From positions 48,320-112,319 of the forward strand of contig NZ_REGA01000016.1 of NCBI RefSeq assembly GCF_003841505.1: DNA of 64,000 bases, written 5' to 3'. The notes below the pieces were generated by a model. It saw nothing but the letters and a program-made list of their open reading frames with translations, had not been told where the DNA came from and ran no database searches. The stretch's first letter is position 1. Each line of letters starts with the position of its first letter. This DNA is from Natrarchaeobius chitinivorans (lineage in GTDB: Archaea > Halobacteriota > Halobacteria > Halobacteriales > Natrialbaceae). The position numbers were made by a program, and so were the translations under genes. Positions 41,456 to 50,750 of this stretch are shown here, piece after piece.

Positions 41456-43098
41456 TGGGGCCGAAAGCGTTCGTCAAAGAGTACTGGCGGCTGATCCTGA
41501 TCATCGCCTTCGTCAGCGCTGCGCTCGTCGCCCTGTTCATCCCCGGCGGAATCATCGCCGACGACTCGCTGGCCGGCGAAAACGAGACCGTCGACCAGGG
41601 CGCGTCGAACATCGAGTACGGTCTCGGACTCGAGGGCGGAACGCGGGTGAGCGCGCCGCCGATCGGGATGACCGCCGACATCGACATCGAACACGACCAG
41701 CAACGCGAGGTGGCACAGGCGCTCGCAGTGTACGAGTACGAAAACGCCGATCTCGAGTCGGCCGACACGCGAGTCAGGTTCCACGAGGACAACAACCGCT
41801 ACACTGCGGAGATATTCTCCGCCGACGTGAGTCACGCGGAGTTCGCGGAGGCGTTGCAGTCGGCCGGCGTGGAGGGGGTCACCGAGGACGACATCGAGGA
41901 CGGCGTCACCCAGCAGACCCGCGACTCGATTCTCGATACGATCGAGTTGCGCATCAACGAGGCCGGTCTCTCCGGCGGACAGACCTACCAGGAAGCGACC
42001 CTCGGCGGACAGTACTACATCGTCACCGAGGTGCCCGGCATGAGCCCCGAGGAGCTCCGTGAGCTGTTGAGCGACCGTGGTGACGTCCGAATCGTCGCGT
42101 ACCACCCCGCCGAGGACGGCGGCCACACCAACACCACCGTCCTTCAAGGCGACCAGATCGCCGAACCGGGAACGGCGTCGTACAACGACCAGCGGGGCTA
42201 CCACTACGTCCCGGTCACCGTCGACGCGACCGAAGACGAGGACGGCAACAGCCCCGCAATGGAGTACCAGGAGTCGATGCGTGAGCTCGGATTCACGAGC
42301 GAAGGGCTCGAGCGCTGTCACACCAACGAACGGTTCGATCGGACGACCGGCGAGTTCGACGACCAGCACGACGACCCGCAGTGGTGTCTGCTCACCATGG
42401 TCGACGACGATATCGTCGACGTTCACCGGATGGGCGGCGACCTCGGCCAGAACATGCACGCACAGACGTGGGTGAACGACCCGACGTTCCAGATGATCGT
42501 TCCGACCCAGCAAGACGCCCACCACCTCGCGGTCAACCTGCGTTCCGGCGCACTCGAGGCTCCGCTCGACTTTAGCCGCGAGCAGACGTACTCCGTCGAG
42601 CCGACGCAGGCCCAGCAGTTCCAGCTGTACTCGATCATCATCGGCGGGCTCGCGGTGTTGACCGTCTGCGGGATGATCTTCCTGCGATACCGGAACCCGC
42701 GGGTCGCGGCACCGATGTTCCTCACGGCGATGGCCGAGGTGGTCATCCTGCTCGGCTTCGCCGCGGCGATACGCATGCCGCTGGATCTCTCCCACGTCGC
42801 CGGGTTCATCGCCGTCGTCGGGACCGGGGTCGACGACCTGGTCATCATCGCCGACGAGGTGATGGACGAAGGCGACGTCAACTCGAGTCGGGTGTTCGAG
42901 TCCCGGTTCCGGAAGGCGTTCTGGATCATCGGGGCCGCCGCGGCGACGACGATCATCGCGCTGTCGCCGCTTGCGGTGTTGAGCCTCGGCGACCTCCGCG
43001 GATTCGCGATCATCACGATCCTCGGCGTGTTGATCGGCGTGCTCATCACTCGACCGGCCTACGGTGACATCCTTCAGCGTCTGCTGACGGACAAGTAA
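41455..43098 (+). CDS. secD: Protein-export membrane protein SecD
   Basis: A 547-residue SecD. N-terminal helix (LILIIAFVSAALVALFIPGG), then YGLGLEGGTRVSAPP (about 56-70, the SecD signature), a large external domain with ELRINEAGLSGGQTYQEATL (about 163-182), and after residue 390 five helices including AAIRMPLDLSHVAGFIAVVG and the TGVDDLVIIADEVMDEG motif (about 460-476). TAATG overlap with secF shows coupling, as usual for haloarchaeal secFD. No SecA is expected in archaea; energy may come from the ion gradient. Confidence 0.94.
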   Translation: MGPKAFVKEYWRLILIIAFVSAALVALFIPGGIIADDSLAGENETVDQGASNIEYGLGLEGGTRVSAPPIGMTADIDIEHDQQREVAQALAVYEYENADLESADTRVRFHEDNNRYTAEIFSADVSHAEFAEALQSAGVEGVTEDDIEDGVTQQTRDSILDTIELRINEAGLSGGQTYQEATLGGQYYIVTEVPGMSPEELRELLSDRGDVRIVAYHPAEDGGHTNTTVLQGDQIAEPGTASYNDQRGYHYVPVTVDATEDEDGNSPAMEYQESMRELGFTSEGLERCHTNERFDRTTGEFDDQHDDPQWCLLTMVDDDIVDVHRMGGDLGQNMHAQTWVNDPTFQMIVPTQQDAHHLAVNLRSGALEAPLDFSREQTYSVEPTQAQQFQLYSIIIGGLAVLTVCGMIFLRYRNPRVAAPMFLTAMAEVVILLGFAAAIRMPLDLSHVAGFIAVVGTGVDDLVIIADEVMDEGDVNSSRVFESRFRKAFWIIGAAAATTIIALSPLAVLSLGDLRGFAIITILGVLIGVLITRPAYGDILQRLLTDK

Positions 43099-43169
43099 CC
43101 CCCCGGACGATTTCGTTTTACACCTCCATTGTGGGGTCGCTTTCTCCGTCCCGAGCGCTCTCCCGACCG

Positions 43170-44180
43170 TCAGGTCGGGACGATCCCCGTCGCACCGACG
43201 CTCTCGAGGACGAGCCACGCGACGAACACGCCGTAAATGGCGAGCAGCGCGTACGCCTCGCGCACGGTCAACAGCATGTCTGTGCGTACGATCGCGAAGA
43301 AGACGATCGTCGCGGCAAGCAGGAACCCCATCATCGGGACGACGTGAGCGAAGGTGATCGTCAGGGTGCCGGCGACGAGGACGCCGACCGGGACGGCGAC
43401 CAGCAGGTCGAAGACGTTGCTCCCGAGGACGTTCGCGAGGCTGACCGACGGCCGACCCGATCGGGCGGCAGTGACGCTGACGAACGCGTCCGGGACGCTC
43501 GAACCGGCGGCGACGACGATCATCCCCCACAGGAACGCGGGCGTGCCGAACGCCTCGCCGAGGCCGATCGCCGCCCTGACGAGCCCCTCGACGCCGATCA
43601 CGATGACGACCAGCCCAGCCCCGAAGCGGAGCCAGGCGCGGGTTCGATCCACCGTCGGATCGGCCGCGCCCTCGTGTTCGGCCGTATCGAGGTACTGCGT
43701 GAACACGTAGAGGCCGTAGATGACCAGCGGAAACGCCGCGAGCGGCCGGGTGACGTCGCCCTGGAGTCCGACCCCCTCGACCGGGTTGTAGATGACTGCC
43801 AGTGAGAAGGTAAGTAGGAGGGTCGCGACCGCCAGCATGTAGAACAGCGCCTCCTTGTACGCGAGCGCCCGCCCCGTCTCCATCCCGCCGGGTCCGGCGA
43901 GGGCCGCGATCCCGGGAATGACGAGGAGGTTGAACACCGCGGAGCCGACGATCGCACCGACGCCGAGTTCGAACTCGCCGTGCAGCAGCGTCGCGAGGAG
44001 GACGGTCACCAGTTCCGGCATACTCGAGCCGACGGCGGCGATGATCGCCCCCTGGACGACGGCCGGAACGCCGTAGCCGACCGCGATCCGATCGGCGGCC
44101 GTCTCGAGCCACGTACTGCCGATCCAGACGACGATTGTTGCGATCGCGGCCAGCCCGAGGAGCGCAAGGACGACGATCAC
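43170..44180 (-). CDS. Sodium/calcium exchanger family protein (CaCA)
   Basis: A 336-residue cation antiporter with two homologous halves, each holding an alpha repeat: AIIAAVGSSMPELVTVLLAT (about 45-64) with GAIVGSAVFNLLVIPGIAAL (about 75-94), and MIVVAAGSSVPDAFVSVTAA (about 220-239) with LANVLGSNVFDLLVAVPVGV (about 248-267). The G-S-S-x-P-E/D and G-S-x-x-F-N/D motifs carry the ion-binding residues. About 10 helices. Start is the GTG at 44178-44180 (VIVVLALLGLAAI). Ion specificity cannot be settled from sequence. Confidence 0.88.
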   Translation of the reverse strand: MIVVLALLGLAAIATIVVWIGSTWLETAADRIAVGYGVPAVVQGAIIAAVGSSMPELVTVLLATLLHGEFELGVGAIVGSAVFNLLVIPGIAALAGPGGMETGRALAYKEALFYMLAVATLLLTFSLAVIYNPVEGVGLQGDVTRPLAAFPLVIYGLYVFTQYLDTAEHEGAADPTVDRTRAWLRFGAGLVVIVIGVEGLVRAAIGLGEAFGTPAFLWGMIVVAAGSSVPDAFVSVTAARSGRPSVSLANVLGSNVFDLLVAVPVGVLVAGTLTITFAHVVPMMGFLLAATIVFFAIVRTDMLLTVREAYALLAIYGVFVAWLVLESVGATGIVPT

Positions 44181-44364
44181 GGACGTACCTCACGGGGATT
44201 CGAGACATCAAACCACAGGATCGACACGCTGTGACACGGAAGAATCCGCCGCTCGGGTTGCGGACGCGTCATGCGTACGGACGTCATCGAGACTGTCGTA
44301 CCGCGTTAGCGGTACAACCAAGGGCGATTCGCGGCCCCACGGCACTCACGGACAACGGACCGTA

Positions 44365-45045
44365 TCAGAACTGTCCCAGTCCGGTCTGCTCGGCGTCGGC
44401 GAGCACGTCCGCACAGGTCGACCACGACTCGCGTGCGAACGGCGGGAGGTTACCGTGATCGTCGACGTAGGACTCGAGGAACTCGCGGGTGGTCGGATCG
44501 CTCGGGTAGCCGCTGCCGACGTCCCCGTACTCCTCGGCGAGGGCGGTGACGTGGGCGTCACGTTCGACCTTCGCGACGATACTGGCCGCGCCGACGAGTT
44601 TCGACTCGTCGTCCGCGCCGTGGCGCGCTTCGAGGTCGAGCCCGGAATCAGCCTCGAGCGAGCACGCCCCGACGACTCGACGGGCGAACCGCTCGGCGTC
44701 GGTATCACAGGCGTCACAGAGGCCGGCGATAGGGTCGGTTTCGGACTGGACGACGTCGTATCCCTCGAGCGCGGCGTCGATCGCTCCGGCGTGGGCCTCG
44801 ACGGCCAGCGAGTTCATGTCCGTCTCCGGGTGATCGATCCGCGCCGGCGTGATCTCGGCGACGCCGACGGCGATCCGGTCGTCCGCTCGCAGTTCGTCCG
44901 CCAGTTCCTCCCGCCGGTCCGGCGTCAGTCGCTTCGAGTCCGCGATGCCGTCGGGAAGGTACGCAGGGTCCTCGAGGGAGACGGCCGCGGCGAACATCGA
45001 TCCCAGGGCGGGTCCCTTTCCTGCCTCGTCGACGCCGAATTGCAT
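44365..45045 (-). CDS. rnhB: Ribonuclease HII
   Basis: Removes RNA from RNA-DNA hybrids. The 226-residue protein starts MQFGVDEAGKGPALGSMFAA with the catalytic DEAGKG motif (Asp 6, Glu 7). The IADSKRLTP block follows (about 35-43), and later SKLVGAASIVAKVERDAHV (about 155-173) with the acidic metal ligand. The stop TGA falls in a TTCTGATACGG sequence that looks like the end of the window's palindromic repeat family. Start at 45043-45045. Confidence 0.93.
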   Translation of the reverse strand: MQFGVDEAGKGPALGSMFAAAVSLEDPAYLPDGIADSKRLTPDRREELADELRADDRIAVGVAEITPARIDHPETDMNSLAVEAHAGAIDAALEGYDVVQSETDPIAGLCDACDTDAERFARRVVGACSLEADSGLDLEARHGADDESKLVGAASIVAKVERDAHVTALAEEYGDVGSGYPSDPTTREFLESYVDDHGNLPPFARESWSTCADVLADAEQTGLGQF

Positions 45046-45115
45046 ACGGGCACGGTGGGACGCCCGCCGATAAATCGTTTTATCGTCCCGGCGACCGGTC
45101 CGGTCGAGATGGCCG

Positions 45116-46465
45116 TTACGCCTCGCGGGGCTCGTCCCGGAAGTACGCCTCACGTTCGAACGGCTCGTCTTCCCCTTCGACGCCGGTGACGTCGAGGGCG
45201 GTCACCTCTGCGTCGGTCTCGAGCAATCCGGCGAGACTCGGCTCCGTGCGGCCGTCGTCGCTGCTGATGAGTTCCTTGACGTACAGCCCGCCAGCGCCGT
45301 GGAGGCGGACGTCTGCACGCGTCGGCTCGAGCAGTTCGCCGTCGATTTCGTAGACGGTCCGCTCGCGGGTGAGGTTCGCCCGCCGGTGGTCGACGCGCTG
45401 GGGGGTGTACTGCTCGACGGTGGTGCCCGAGAGTTCCTCGAGTGCGGCCTCGAAGGCCTCGCGGTCGACCGGGTCGCCGAACTCGACGTCCGCGCGGTAG
45501 TGCTTGCTCGCGTCGTGTTCTTTCACGCGCTCGACCATCTCGTAGGTCGCGAGTCGGAGACCGTCGACTTCGACCGCACCCTCGGCGGCCGCGTTGATCT
45601 CGCGCTCGAGTTCGGCCGGGTCCGGATCGCGAACGCGGGGCCGTTTCACCTCGAGCACGAACGGCCGACCCTCCTCGAGCATCCGGGCGTCGACGTCCTC
45701 GCGGCCGGCCCCGTGGAAGGTTCCCTCGTCGCCGTCCATCGCCTCGACGACGTGCGGTCTGACGACCTGTTCGACGCTCGTCTCGTACATGTAGCCGGTG
45801 CCGTCGCAGTGGTCACAGGGCTCCTCGCCGTCGTCGCCGAGTTGGACGCCGCTGGCGCCACACTCTCGGCAGGGCCACTCGGTCTGGGGAACGTCCCGCT
45901 CGAGTTTGCGGTAGCGGCCGTATACGAACGCTGGGTTCACCTGTACGTCGACCGCGTGGCTCGTCACGCTATCCGACTCGAGCGTTTCGAGCGGATCGAA
46001 TCCCGCGAGGTCGACGACGGCGAGGACGTCAGGCCGGTCGAAGTCGACGTCGGTGCCAGTTTTCGCCCCGATGCGGCGGCCGACCTCGCGGTTCACCTCG
46101 CGTTTCATCGACTCGCCGACCTCGGGGTCGAGTCCGGCGTCCTCCCGAAACAGCCGCTCGTTTTCCTCGACCAGCGGCGGCACCTGCGAGCCGACCTGGT
46201 AGGTGGCGAACTCGACGCCCTCGAGGGCGTCGACGACCGCGGCTGCGACGGCGTCGAACGTTCCGCAATACCCCTCACAGACCCAGCAGTTGGTCGGTTC
46301 GTCCGGTTCGAAATCGTCGTCGGCGGCCAGCGCGACCGTCGTCCGGAGCGCCCGGCCGCGTTCGGCGTTGGTCAGCCCGAAACTCCGATCGGCGAACGGC
46401 CGCCCGAGACAGGAGTCACAGACCGCTCCCGTCGCCAGCAGTTCGCGGGCGTCTTCCGTGATCAT
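45116..46465 (-). CDS. pus10: tRNA pseudouridine synthase Pus10
   Basis: Makes pseudouridine 54/55 in archaeal tRNA. The N-terminal THUMP-like and zinc region has AVCDSCLGRPFADR (about 14-27) and NCWVCEGYCGTFDAVAAAV (about 59-77). The catalytic domain contains the GAGREDVDARMLEEGRPFVL block with the catalytic Asp in RxDVDAR (about 256-275). Two further CxxC pairs (CRECGASG and CDHCDGTG, about 202-226) form another zinc site. 449 residues is normal. Start at 46463-46465 (MITEDARELLATG). Confidence 0.9.
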   Translation of the reverse strand: MITEDARELLATGAVCDSCLGRPFADRSFGLTNAERGRALRTTVALAADDDFEPDEPTNCWVCEGYCGTFDAVAAAVVDALEGVEFATYQVGSQVPPLVEENERLFREDAGLDPEVGESMKREVNREVGRRIGAKTGTDVDFDRPDVLAVVDLAGFDPLETLESDSVTSHAVDVQVNPAFVYGRYRKLERDVPQTEWPCRECGASGVQLGDDGEEPCDHCDGTGYMYETSVEQVVRPHVVEAMDGDEGTFHGAGREDVDARMLEEGRPFVLEVKRPRVRDPDPAELEREINAAAEGAVEVDGLRLATYEMVERVKEHDASKHYRADVEFGDPVDREAFEAALEELSGTTVEQYTPQRVDHRRANLTRERTVYEIDGELLEPTRADVRLHGAGGLYVKELISSDDGRTEPSLAGLLETDAEVTALDVTGVEGEDEPFEREAYFRDEPREA

Positions 46466-46505
46466 GTGCCGAGGGTGGGGGGCCGCGCGTAACACGTTTT
46501 CCTTT

Positions 46506-46594
46506 CCCGGCGCTCGAGGGTTCCGTTCCGGCGCTCGAGGGAACTGGCGCCCCGACGCTCGAGGGTTCCGTTCCGGCGCTTGAGGGAACTGTCG
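46506..46594. repeat. 45-bp tandem duplication
   Basis: Two units of about 45 bp (46506 and 46551), each CCCG(G/A)CGCTCGAGGGTTCC then GTTCCGGCGC(T)(C/T)GAGGGAACTG, in the divergent gap between pus10 and the HtrA gene. Confidence 0.75.
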
Positions 46595-46660
46595 TCCGCC
46601 TCGAGTCGTGTCGTCCTGCTTTCCCCGGTGTTCAAAAGGGTGTGGTCCTACCCGTCGGAT

Positions 46661-47770
46661 ATGCACGGTCCTAATCTGAGCCGTCGGCGCCTCCTCGCTG
46701 CGGCCGGCGGCGGTTTCGCCGGCGTTCTCGCCGGTTGTGCGGAACCCCAGCGCGACAGCGCTCTCGAGGGCGGCGTGTCCTCGGAGATCGAACGCGGCGA
46801 CGTCGCCGACGGGTCGGCGTTCACCGACGTCTACGACGCGATCATCGACTCCGTGACGCAGGTCCGAGTGTTCGGCGTCGAGGATCCCCTCACCGAGGGC
46901 GAAGGCCGCGGTCAGGGCTCGGGATTTCTCTACGACGATCGACACATCGTGACCAACGAACACGTCGTCGCGGACGGCGAGGAGGTCGACCTCCAGTATA
47001 TAAACGGCGACTGGACGGCGACGCGACTCGTCGGCATCGATCGGTACAGCGACATCGCCGTCCTCGAGGCGGACCACGTGCCGGACGCCGCAACGCCGCT
47101 TTCATTGACCGAGCAACGGCCCGTGGTCGGACAACAGGTGCTCGCGATCGGCAACCCCTACGGCCTCGAAGGGTCGATGTCCGCGGGCATCGTCAGCGGC
47201 GTCGATCGCACGCTCGACGCGCCGGGTCGGCAGTTCTCGTTTCCGAACGTCGTCCAGACCGACGCGGCGGTCAACCCCGGAAACAGCGGCGGCCCGCTCG
47301 TCGACCTCGAAGGGAACGTCGTCGGGATCGTCAACGCTGGCGGCGGGAACAACATCGGCTTTGCGATCTCGGCTGCTCTGGCCGAGCGCGTCGTGCCGGC
47401 GCTGATCGAAGACGGCGAGTTCGACCACTCCTACATGGGGATTACGCTCGCAACCGTCGACCGCCTCGTCGCCGAGGAGAACGACCTGGACGCGGCAACC
47501 GGTGTCATCGTCGTCGGCGTTCTCTCCGACGGGCCGGCCGACGGCGTACTGAAGGGAGCGGATCGATCCGCCAGACGCCGGGGGGAGTCCATCCCCGTCG
47601 GCGGCGACGTCATCCTCGAGATGAACGGCGAGCCGATTCCGGACCGTCACGCGCTCTCGACGTTTCTCGCTCTCGAGACGAGCCCCGGGGAGGACCTCGA
47701 GTTACGGCTGCTCAGGAACGGGGCGGAGACTGTCGAGACGATGACCCTCGGCTCCAGACCGGAGCGGTAG
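46661..47770 (+). CDS. HtrA/DegP-like serine protease, lipoprotein
   Basis: A 369-residue S1C serine protease with Tat signal and lipobox (SRRRLLAAAGGGFAGVLAGC, about 6-25). Catalytic triad: His in IVTNEHVV (about 98-105), Asp in RYSDIAVLEAD (about 127-137), Ser in VNPGNSGGPLVDLEG (about 204-218). The C-terminal 100 residues form a PDZ domain (DVILEMNGEPIPDRHALSTF). Function: protein quality control outside the cell membrane. Start at 46661 gives a signal peptide at the very N-terminus. Confidence 0.9.
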   Translation: MHGPNLSRRRLLAAAGGGFAGVLAGCAEPQRDSALEGGVSSEIERGDVADGSAFTDVYDAIIDSVTQVRVFGVEDPLTEGEGRGQGSGFLYDDRHIVTNEHVVADGEEVDLQYINGDWTATRLVGIDRYSDIAVLEADHVPDAATPLSLTEQRPVVGQQVLAIGNPYGLEGSMSAGIVSGVDRTLDAPGRQFSFPNVVQTDAAVNPGNSGGPLVDLEGNVVGIVNAGGGNNIGFAISAALAERVVPALIEDGEFDHSYMGITLATVDRLVAEENDLDAATGVIVVGVLSDGPADGVLKGADRSARRRGESIPVGGDVILEMNGEPIPDRHALSTFLALETSPGEDLELRLLRNGAETVETMTLGSRPER

Positions 47771-48087
47771 TCTCGGTGGGAGCTCCGACGGGTGGTCGTC
47801 GTCGAAACGTACCAACCGCCCGCTTCCGAACGGTGGAACGGCTCGCGTTAAGACACTATTATCCGAAAGAAATTCTGGTTTACCCGACGGAACTAGCCGT
47901 CTACTCGACGGAACGGGCCGCAACGACTGCCTACACGTTATCTCCCGTCCAGTTCTTTATTACCTGTGTAAACGGTTCGAATCAGATCGGCGTCGGTAGA
48001 TTGCGCTGCGTTCGGAGTCTTAACCTATCGATAACAATACTCCGGGACCGGATAGATTCTGCTGGCGGGACCCTCGCCTGTTATCAC
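47771..48087. other. Intergenic region, promoter only
   Basis: No gene seen. Moderately AT-rich in the second half. A TTAACCTATCGATAACAAT stretch (about 48019-48037) may hold the promoter of the DUF7511-like gene. Confidence 0.35.
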
Positions 48088-48282
48088 ATGTCACACAATG
48101 CCGAACCCCGAACTCCCGACCCCGACGATCCGACCGACGAACTCGACCACGTCGTGATCGAGAACGACGATGCGCCGAACGAGTGTGCAATCTTTCCGCA
48201 GGGTGCGAGCGAGGATCGACTGGTGAGCAGTTGGCTGACGGCTCACGGTGATTCGTTCATCGCGCTTGAGTCGATGCGCTGA
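48088..48282 (+). CDS. Small acidic protein (DUF7511-like)
   Basis: A 64-residue acidic protein: MSHNAEPRTPDPDDPTDELD, then HVVIENDDAPNECAIFPQGA (about 21-40) and a C-terminal RLVSSWLTAHGDSFIALESM. Matches my recollection of the haloarchaeal DUF7511 pattern (short, one Cys before IFP, then a Trp helix). Function unknown. It ends 10 bp before the next small membrane protein, so they are likely co-transcribed. Confidence 0.7.
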   Translation: MSHNAEPRTPDPDDPTDELDHVVIENDDAPNECAIFPQGASEDRLVSSWLTAHGDSFIALESMR

Positions 48283-48292
48283 GGTCGTACTC

Positions 48293-48481
48293 ATGCGTCT
48301 CGCCGACTCCGCAACCGTCGCCGGCTTCTGGCTCGGAACGCTCCTGCCCGTAGCGTACGTGCCCATCGTTTTCCTGGGTATCGACTCGGTGGGAATGCTG
48401 ACGCTGTTCGTGGGGCTGCTCGCGATCCACGTCCTCGCACTCGTCGTTGGCCACGACTACCCGGACTCCCGTCCCCAGTGA
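48293..48481 (+). CDS. Small two-helix membrane protein
   Basis: 62 residues: MRLADSATVAGFWLGTLLPV, a second helix VGMLTLFVGLLAIHVLALVV (about 33-52), and a polar tail GHDYPDSRPQ. No recognised family. Follows the DUF7511-like gene closely. Confidence 0.65.
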   Translation: MRLADSATVAGFWLGTLLPVAYVPIVFLGIDSVGMLTLFVGLLAIHVLALVVGHDYPDSRPQ

Positions 48482-48529
48482 GCGGGTCACTCCCGTCCGA
48501 CGGGGGCGGTGAAACAACCGTTTCGCCCT

Positions 48530-48617
48530 CTGATACGGTTTACTGTAACTGTTTACCGGCGCACCCGCGACCCGGGCGGCGGGTGCGCCGGCACGGACGT
48601 ACAGTAAACCGTATGAC
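48530..48617. repeat. Palindromic intergenic repeat, copy E
   Basis: 88 bp from CTGATACGGTTTACTGTAAC to ACAGTAAACCGTATGAC, with core CCGGCGCACCCGC / GCGGGTGCGCCGG. Both outer arms intact. Confidence 0.9.
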
Positions 48618-48664
48618 ACCGTCGGACAGAACTGTAATCGTAACGACAACGACCTGCCGACCCC

Positions 48665-48687
48665 CTTTAAGTGCCTCTGGTCACAAG
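48665..48687 (+). promoter_or_regulatory. Shared promoter-like motif, copy 1
   Basis: CTTTAAGTGC(C/T)TCTGGTCACAAG, identical to 49712-49734 apart from one base. TTTAAG resembles a haloarchaeal TATA element. It lies about 58 bp upstream of the nucleotidyltransferase gene. Confidence 0.55.
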
Positions 48688-48745
48688 GTAGAGATATAGT
48701 ACGGGGTAGTCCCCACACGGGACCGGCCCTCGATTCGTTCTTCCG

Positions 48746-49717
48746 ATGACGACCGTTCCAGCGGCCGTGGTCGATGCTGTCGACGGTTCGGTAGCCGCGC
48801 TCGAGTCCGACCGTGACGTTCGCGTCGTTCTGGCGGCCGCTCGCGGAAGCCACGGGTGGGCCGCGGCCGGGCCGGAGAGCGATTACGACGTCGGACTCGT
48901 TTTCGTCCAGTCGGACCTCCGGCGGTACGCCCATGTTACCGAGCCACCGACGACCATCGTGGCTTCCGAACGCCTCGAGGACGGCGACTGCGCCGGAATC
49001 GATCTCGAGTTTCAGGGGTGGGACGTCCGGACGTTCGCATCGCTGCTCGTCGACTCCAACGACGGGGCGATCGACCTGCTTCGGAGCCCGATTCGCTATC
49101 GGAGCGCGTACGATCCAGCCGACCTCGCGGCGTACGTCGAACGGACGTACGATCCGATGGACCTCTATCACGCCTGGCGGGGCATTGCGACGAGCAACTA
49201 CCGGAAATACGTCTCCCACCACCTGGTCCGGACCGACGACGAGACGTTTCCGATCGTCGAGACGACCGACGACGGCTACGTGGTCGAAACTGACGACGGC
49301 ACGGCGACCGTCTCGGCCGAGAACGACCGGTACACCGAAACCCAGACTCGAGCCACGGTAAAGCGAAACCTGACGATCTGTCGGGCGTCGATGTACGCCC
49401 GCTATCTGCGCGCGACCGGCGAACGCTGCGATCACGACCTGCCTGCCCTCGAGTTCGACCGCTTTCTGACCGAGCAAGCACCGACGGCGTTCGAGGACGA
49501 CCGGATCGACCGCGCCCGCGCGTTGCTCGAGCGAAAGCGACGCGGCGAGGGCGGCGTCACGGTCGGCGACGTCGTCGGGCGCTCGTTCGCCCATCCCCCG
49601 CGGGAGATCGATCCCGCGGTCCACGCGCGGGACGGACCGGACGCCGACCGAATCGACCGGTTCGTCGACGAGATGATCGCGGCGACTCGAGCGGGCGATT
49701 CCGACGCCGTTCTTTAA
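48746..49717 (+). CDS. RlaP-like nucleotidyltransferase (DNA polymerase beta superfamily)
   Basis: A 323-residue protein of the RlaP/YcgL type. The nucleotidyltransferase core has AAARGSHGWAAAGPESDYDV (about 30-49) with the GS and the metal-binding DxD, and the third acidic position in IDLEFQGWDVRTF (about 83-95). Helical second half includes YHAWRGIATSNYRKYVSHH (about 140-158). RlaP relatives are linked to RNA repair in bacteria; here no ligase or RtcB neighbour is present. Its stop codon lies inside the second copy of the shared promoter motif. Confidence 0.82.
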   Translation: MTTVPAAVVDAVDGSVAALESDRDVRVVLAAARGSHGWAAAGPESDYDVGLVFVQSDLRRYAHVTEPPTTIVASERLEDGDCAGIDLEFQGWDVRTFASLLVDSNDGAIDLLRSPIRYRSAYDPADLAAYVERTYDPMDLYHAWRGIATSNYRKYVSHHLVRTDDETFPIVETTDDGYVVETDDGTATVSAENDRYTETQTRATVKRNLTICRASMYARYLRATGERCDHDLPALEFDRFLTEQAPTAFEDDRIDRARALLERKRRGEGGVTVGDVVGRSFAHPPREIDPAVHARDGPDADRIDRFVDEMIAATRAGDSDAVL

Positions 49718-49734
49718 GTGCTTCTGGTCACAAG
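49712..49734 (+). promoter_or_regulatory. Shared promoter-like motif, copy 2
   Basis: Second copy of the 23-bp motif at 48665. It overlaps the stop codon of the nucleotidyltransferase gene and lies about 206 bp before the RNA polymerase epsilon gene. Confidence 0.5.
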
Positions 49735-49940
49735 CCGAAGATACGAAGGGATTTTCGAGGGCAATAACTGCTCGAGCGGTGGCTTTCGGCGACGGATCCG
49801 TCTCGGACGGCTGACGCAGCGCGGGCGGCCGAAGCTACGACAGCGCCCGGATCGTCCTGTTTCGCTTTTTCGTCACGACGGCCACGGGCCTGCGAAACGA
49901 GCGAGCATTTTTCCGTCTCCCCCGCGGAGCCACCGACGAG

Positions 49941-50738
49941 ATGAGAGACGACGGTGTCGATTCCGGATCGAATCACGAGCAGGGCGCCACGCTCGAGCGG
50001 CCCCGCGACTCCGACGGCGAGCGCCGCCTCGAGACGCGCCCCGGCTCCGGATCGCTCTCCCGTGCGGACGGAAAGCGCGATGGGACGGTTCGCCGGTGGG
50101 GCGTCGTCACGCCGAGTGCGACCGTCATCGGCCGCCCTGACTCGCCCGACGGTGACCTCTCCGAGAGCGTTCGCCGCCTCCACGACGAACAGCACGCGGC
50201 GACGCCGGGCTACAGCGAACGTGCCCACCACCTCGATCGACTGCGGACGACACAGGCGCTGTGTAACGCACTCGAGGTGACGCCGTGGCAACGCGACCTC
50301 GCGCTCGGCGTGATGGACGAGATCGACCTCACGGAGTTCGGGAGCCAGCGTGCGATCCCGAAGGTCGCGCTGGTCGTGATCAGACACGTCGTCGACGTCG
50401 ACCGGCAGGCGTATTTCGGCCTCGACGACGTCGATGCCCAGGCGCTGTCGGCCGACCGGATGGACGAACTGTTCGGCCGGTACAGAGCCCACGACATCAC
50501 CGACGAGCCGGCGTTCGAACGGCTCGCGGCACAGTACGGACTCGACACGACGAGCCTGAACCGACTTCGCCGAGTCCTGAAAGCACAGCTCGAGGAGGGG
50601 CTGCCCGCCTACGGACGGAATCCGTATCGCGATCCCAACCTGCCGGTACCGTCGGCCGTCGAATCCGGGCCCGGTGAGAGCGAAGAGACCGACGGGGCAG
50701 AAAGCGCCGAGACGGCCGAAACCGACGACGGCCCGTAA
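49941..50738 (+). CDS. rpoeps: DNA-directed RNA polymerase subunit epsilon (haloarchaeal)
   Basis: A 265-residue haloarchaeal protein annotated in relatives as RNA polymerase epsilon. The core from about residue 50 has RRWGVVTPSATVIGRPDSPD, then RTTQALCNALEVTPWQRDLA (about 99-118) and GSQRAIPKVALVVIRHVVDV (about 134-153). The first 48 residues are a polar acidic extension, and the last 40 are an acidic Glu/Asp/Thr tail. The biochemical role of epsilon is not well established. ATG at 49941 follows a GAGG-like purine run. Confidence 0.85.
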   Translation: MRDDGVDSGSNHEQGATLERPRDSDGERRLETRPGSGSLSRADGKRDGTVRRWGVVTPSATVIGRPDSPDGDLSESVRRLHDEQHAATPGYSERAHHLDRLRTTQALCNALEVTPWQRDLALGVMDEIDLTEFGSQRAIPKVALVVIRHVVDVDRQAYFGLDDVDAQALSADRMDELFGRYRAHDITDEPAFERLAAQYGLDTTSLNRLRRVLKAQLEEGLPAYGRNPYRDPNLPVPSAVESGPGESEETDGAESAETAETDDGP

Positions 50739-50750
50739 CCCCCGGTTCGC

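Noticed and set aside
41245..44211. A 988-codon open frame on the minus strand spanning secD and the exchanger gene
   Set aside because: It is the antisense of two well-supported genes; its sequence is Arg/Asp/His-rich without any motif, a normal consequence of high GC.
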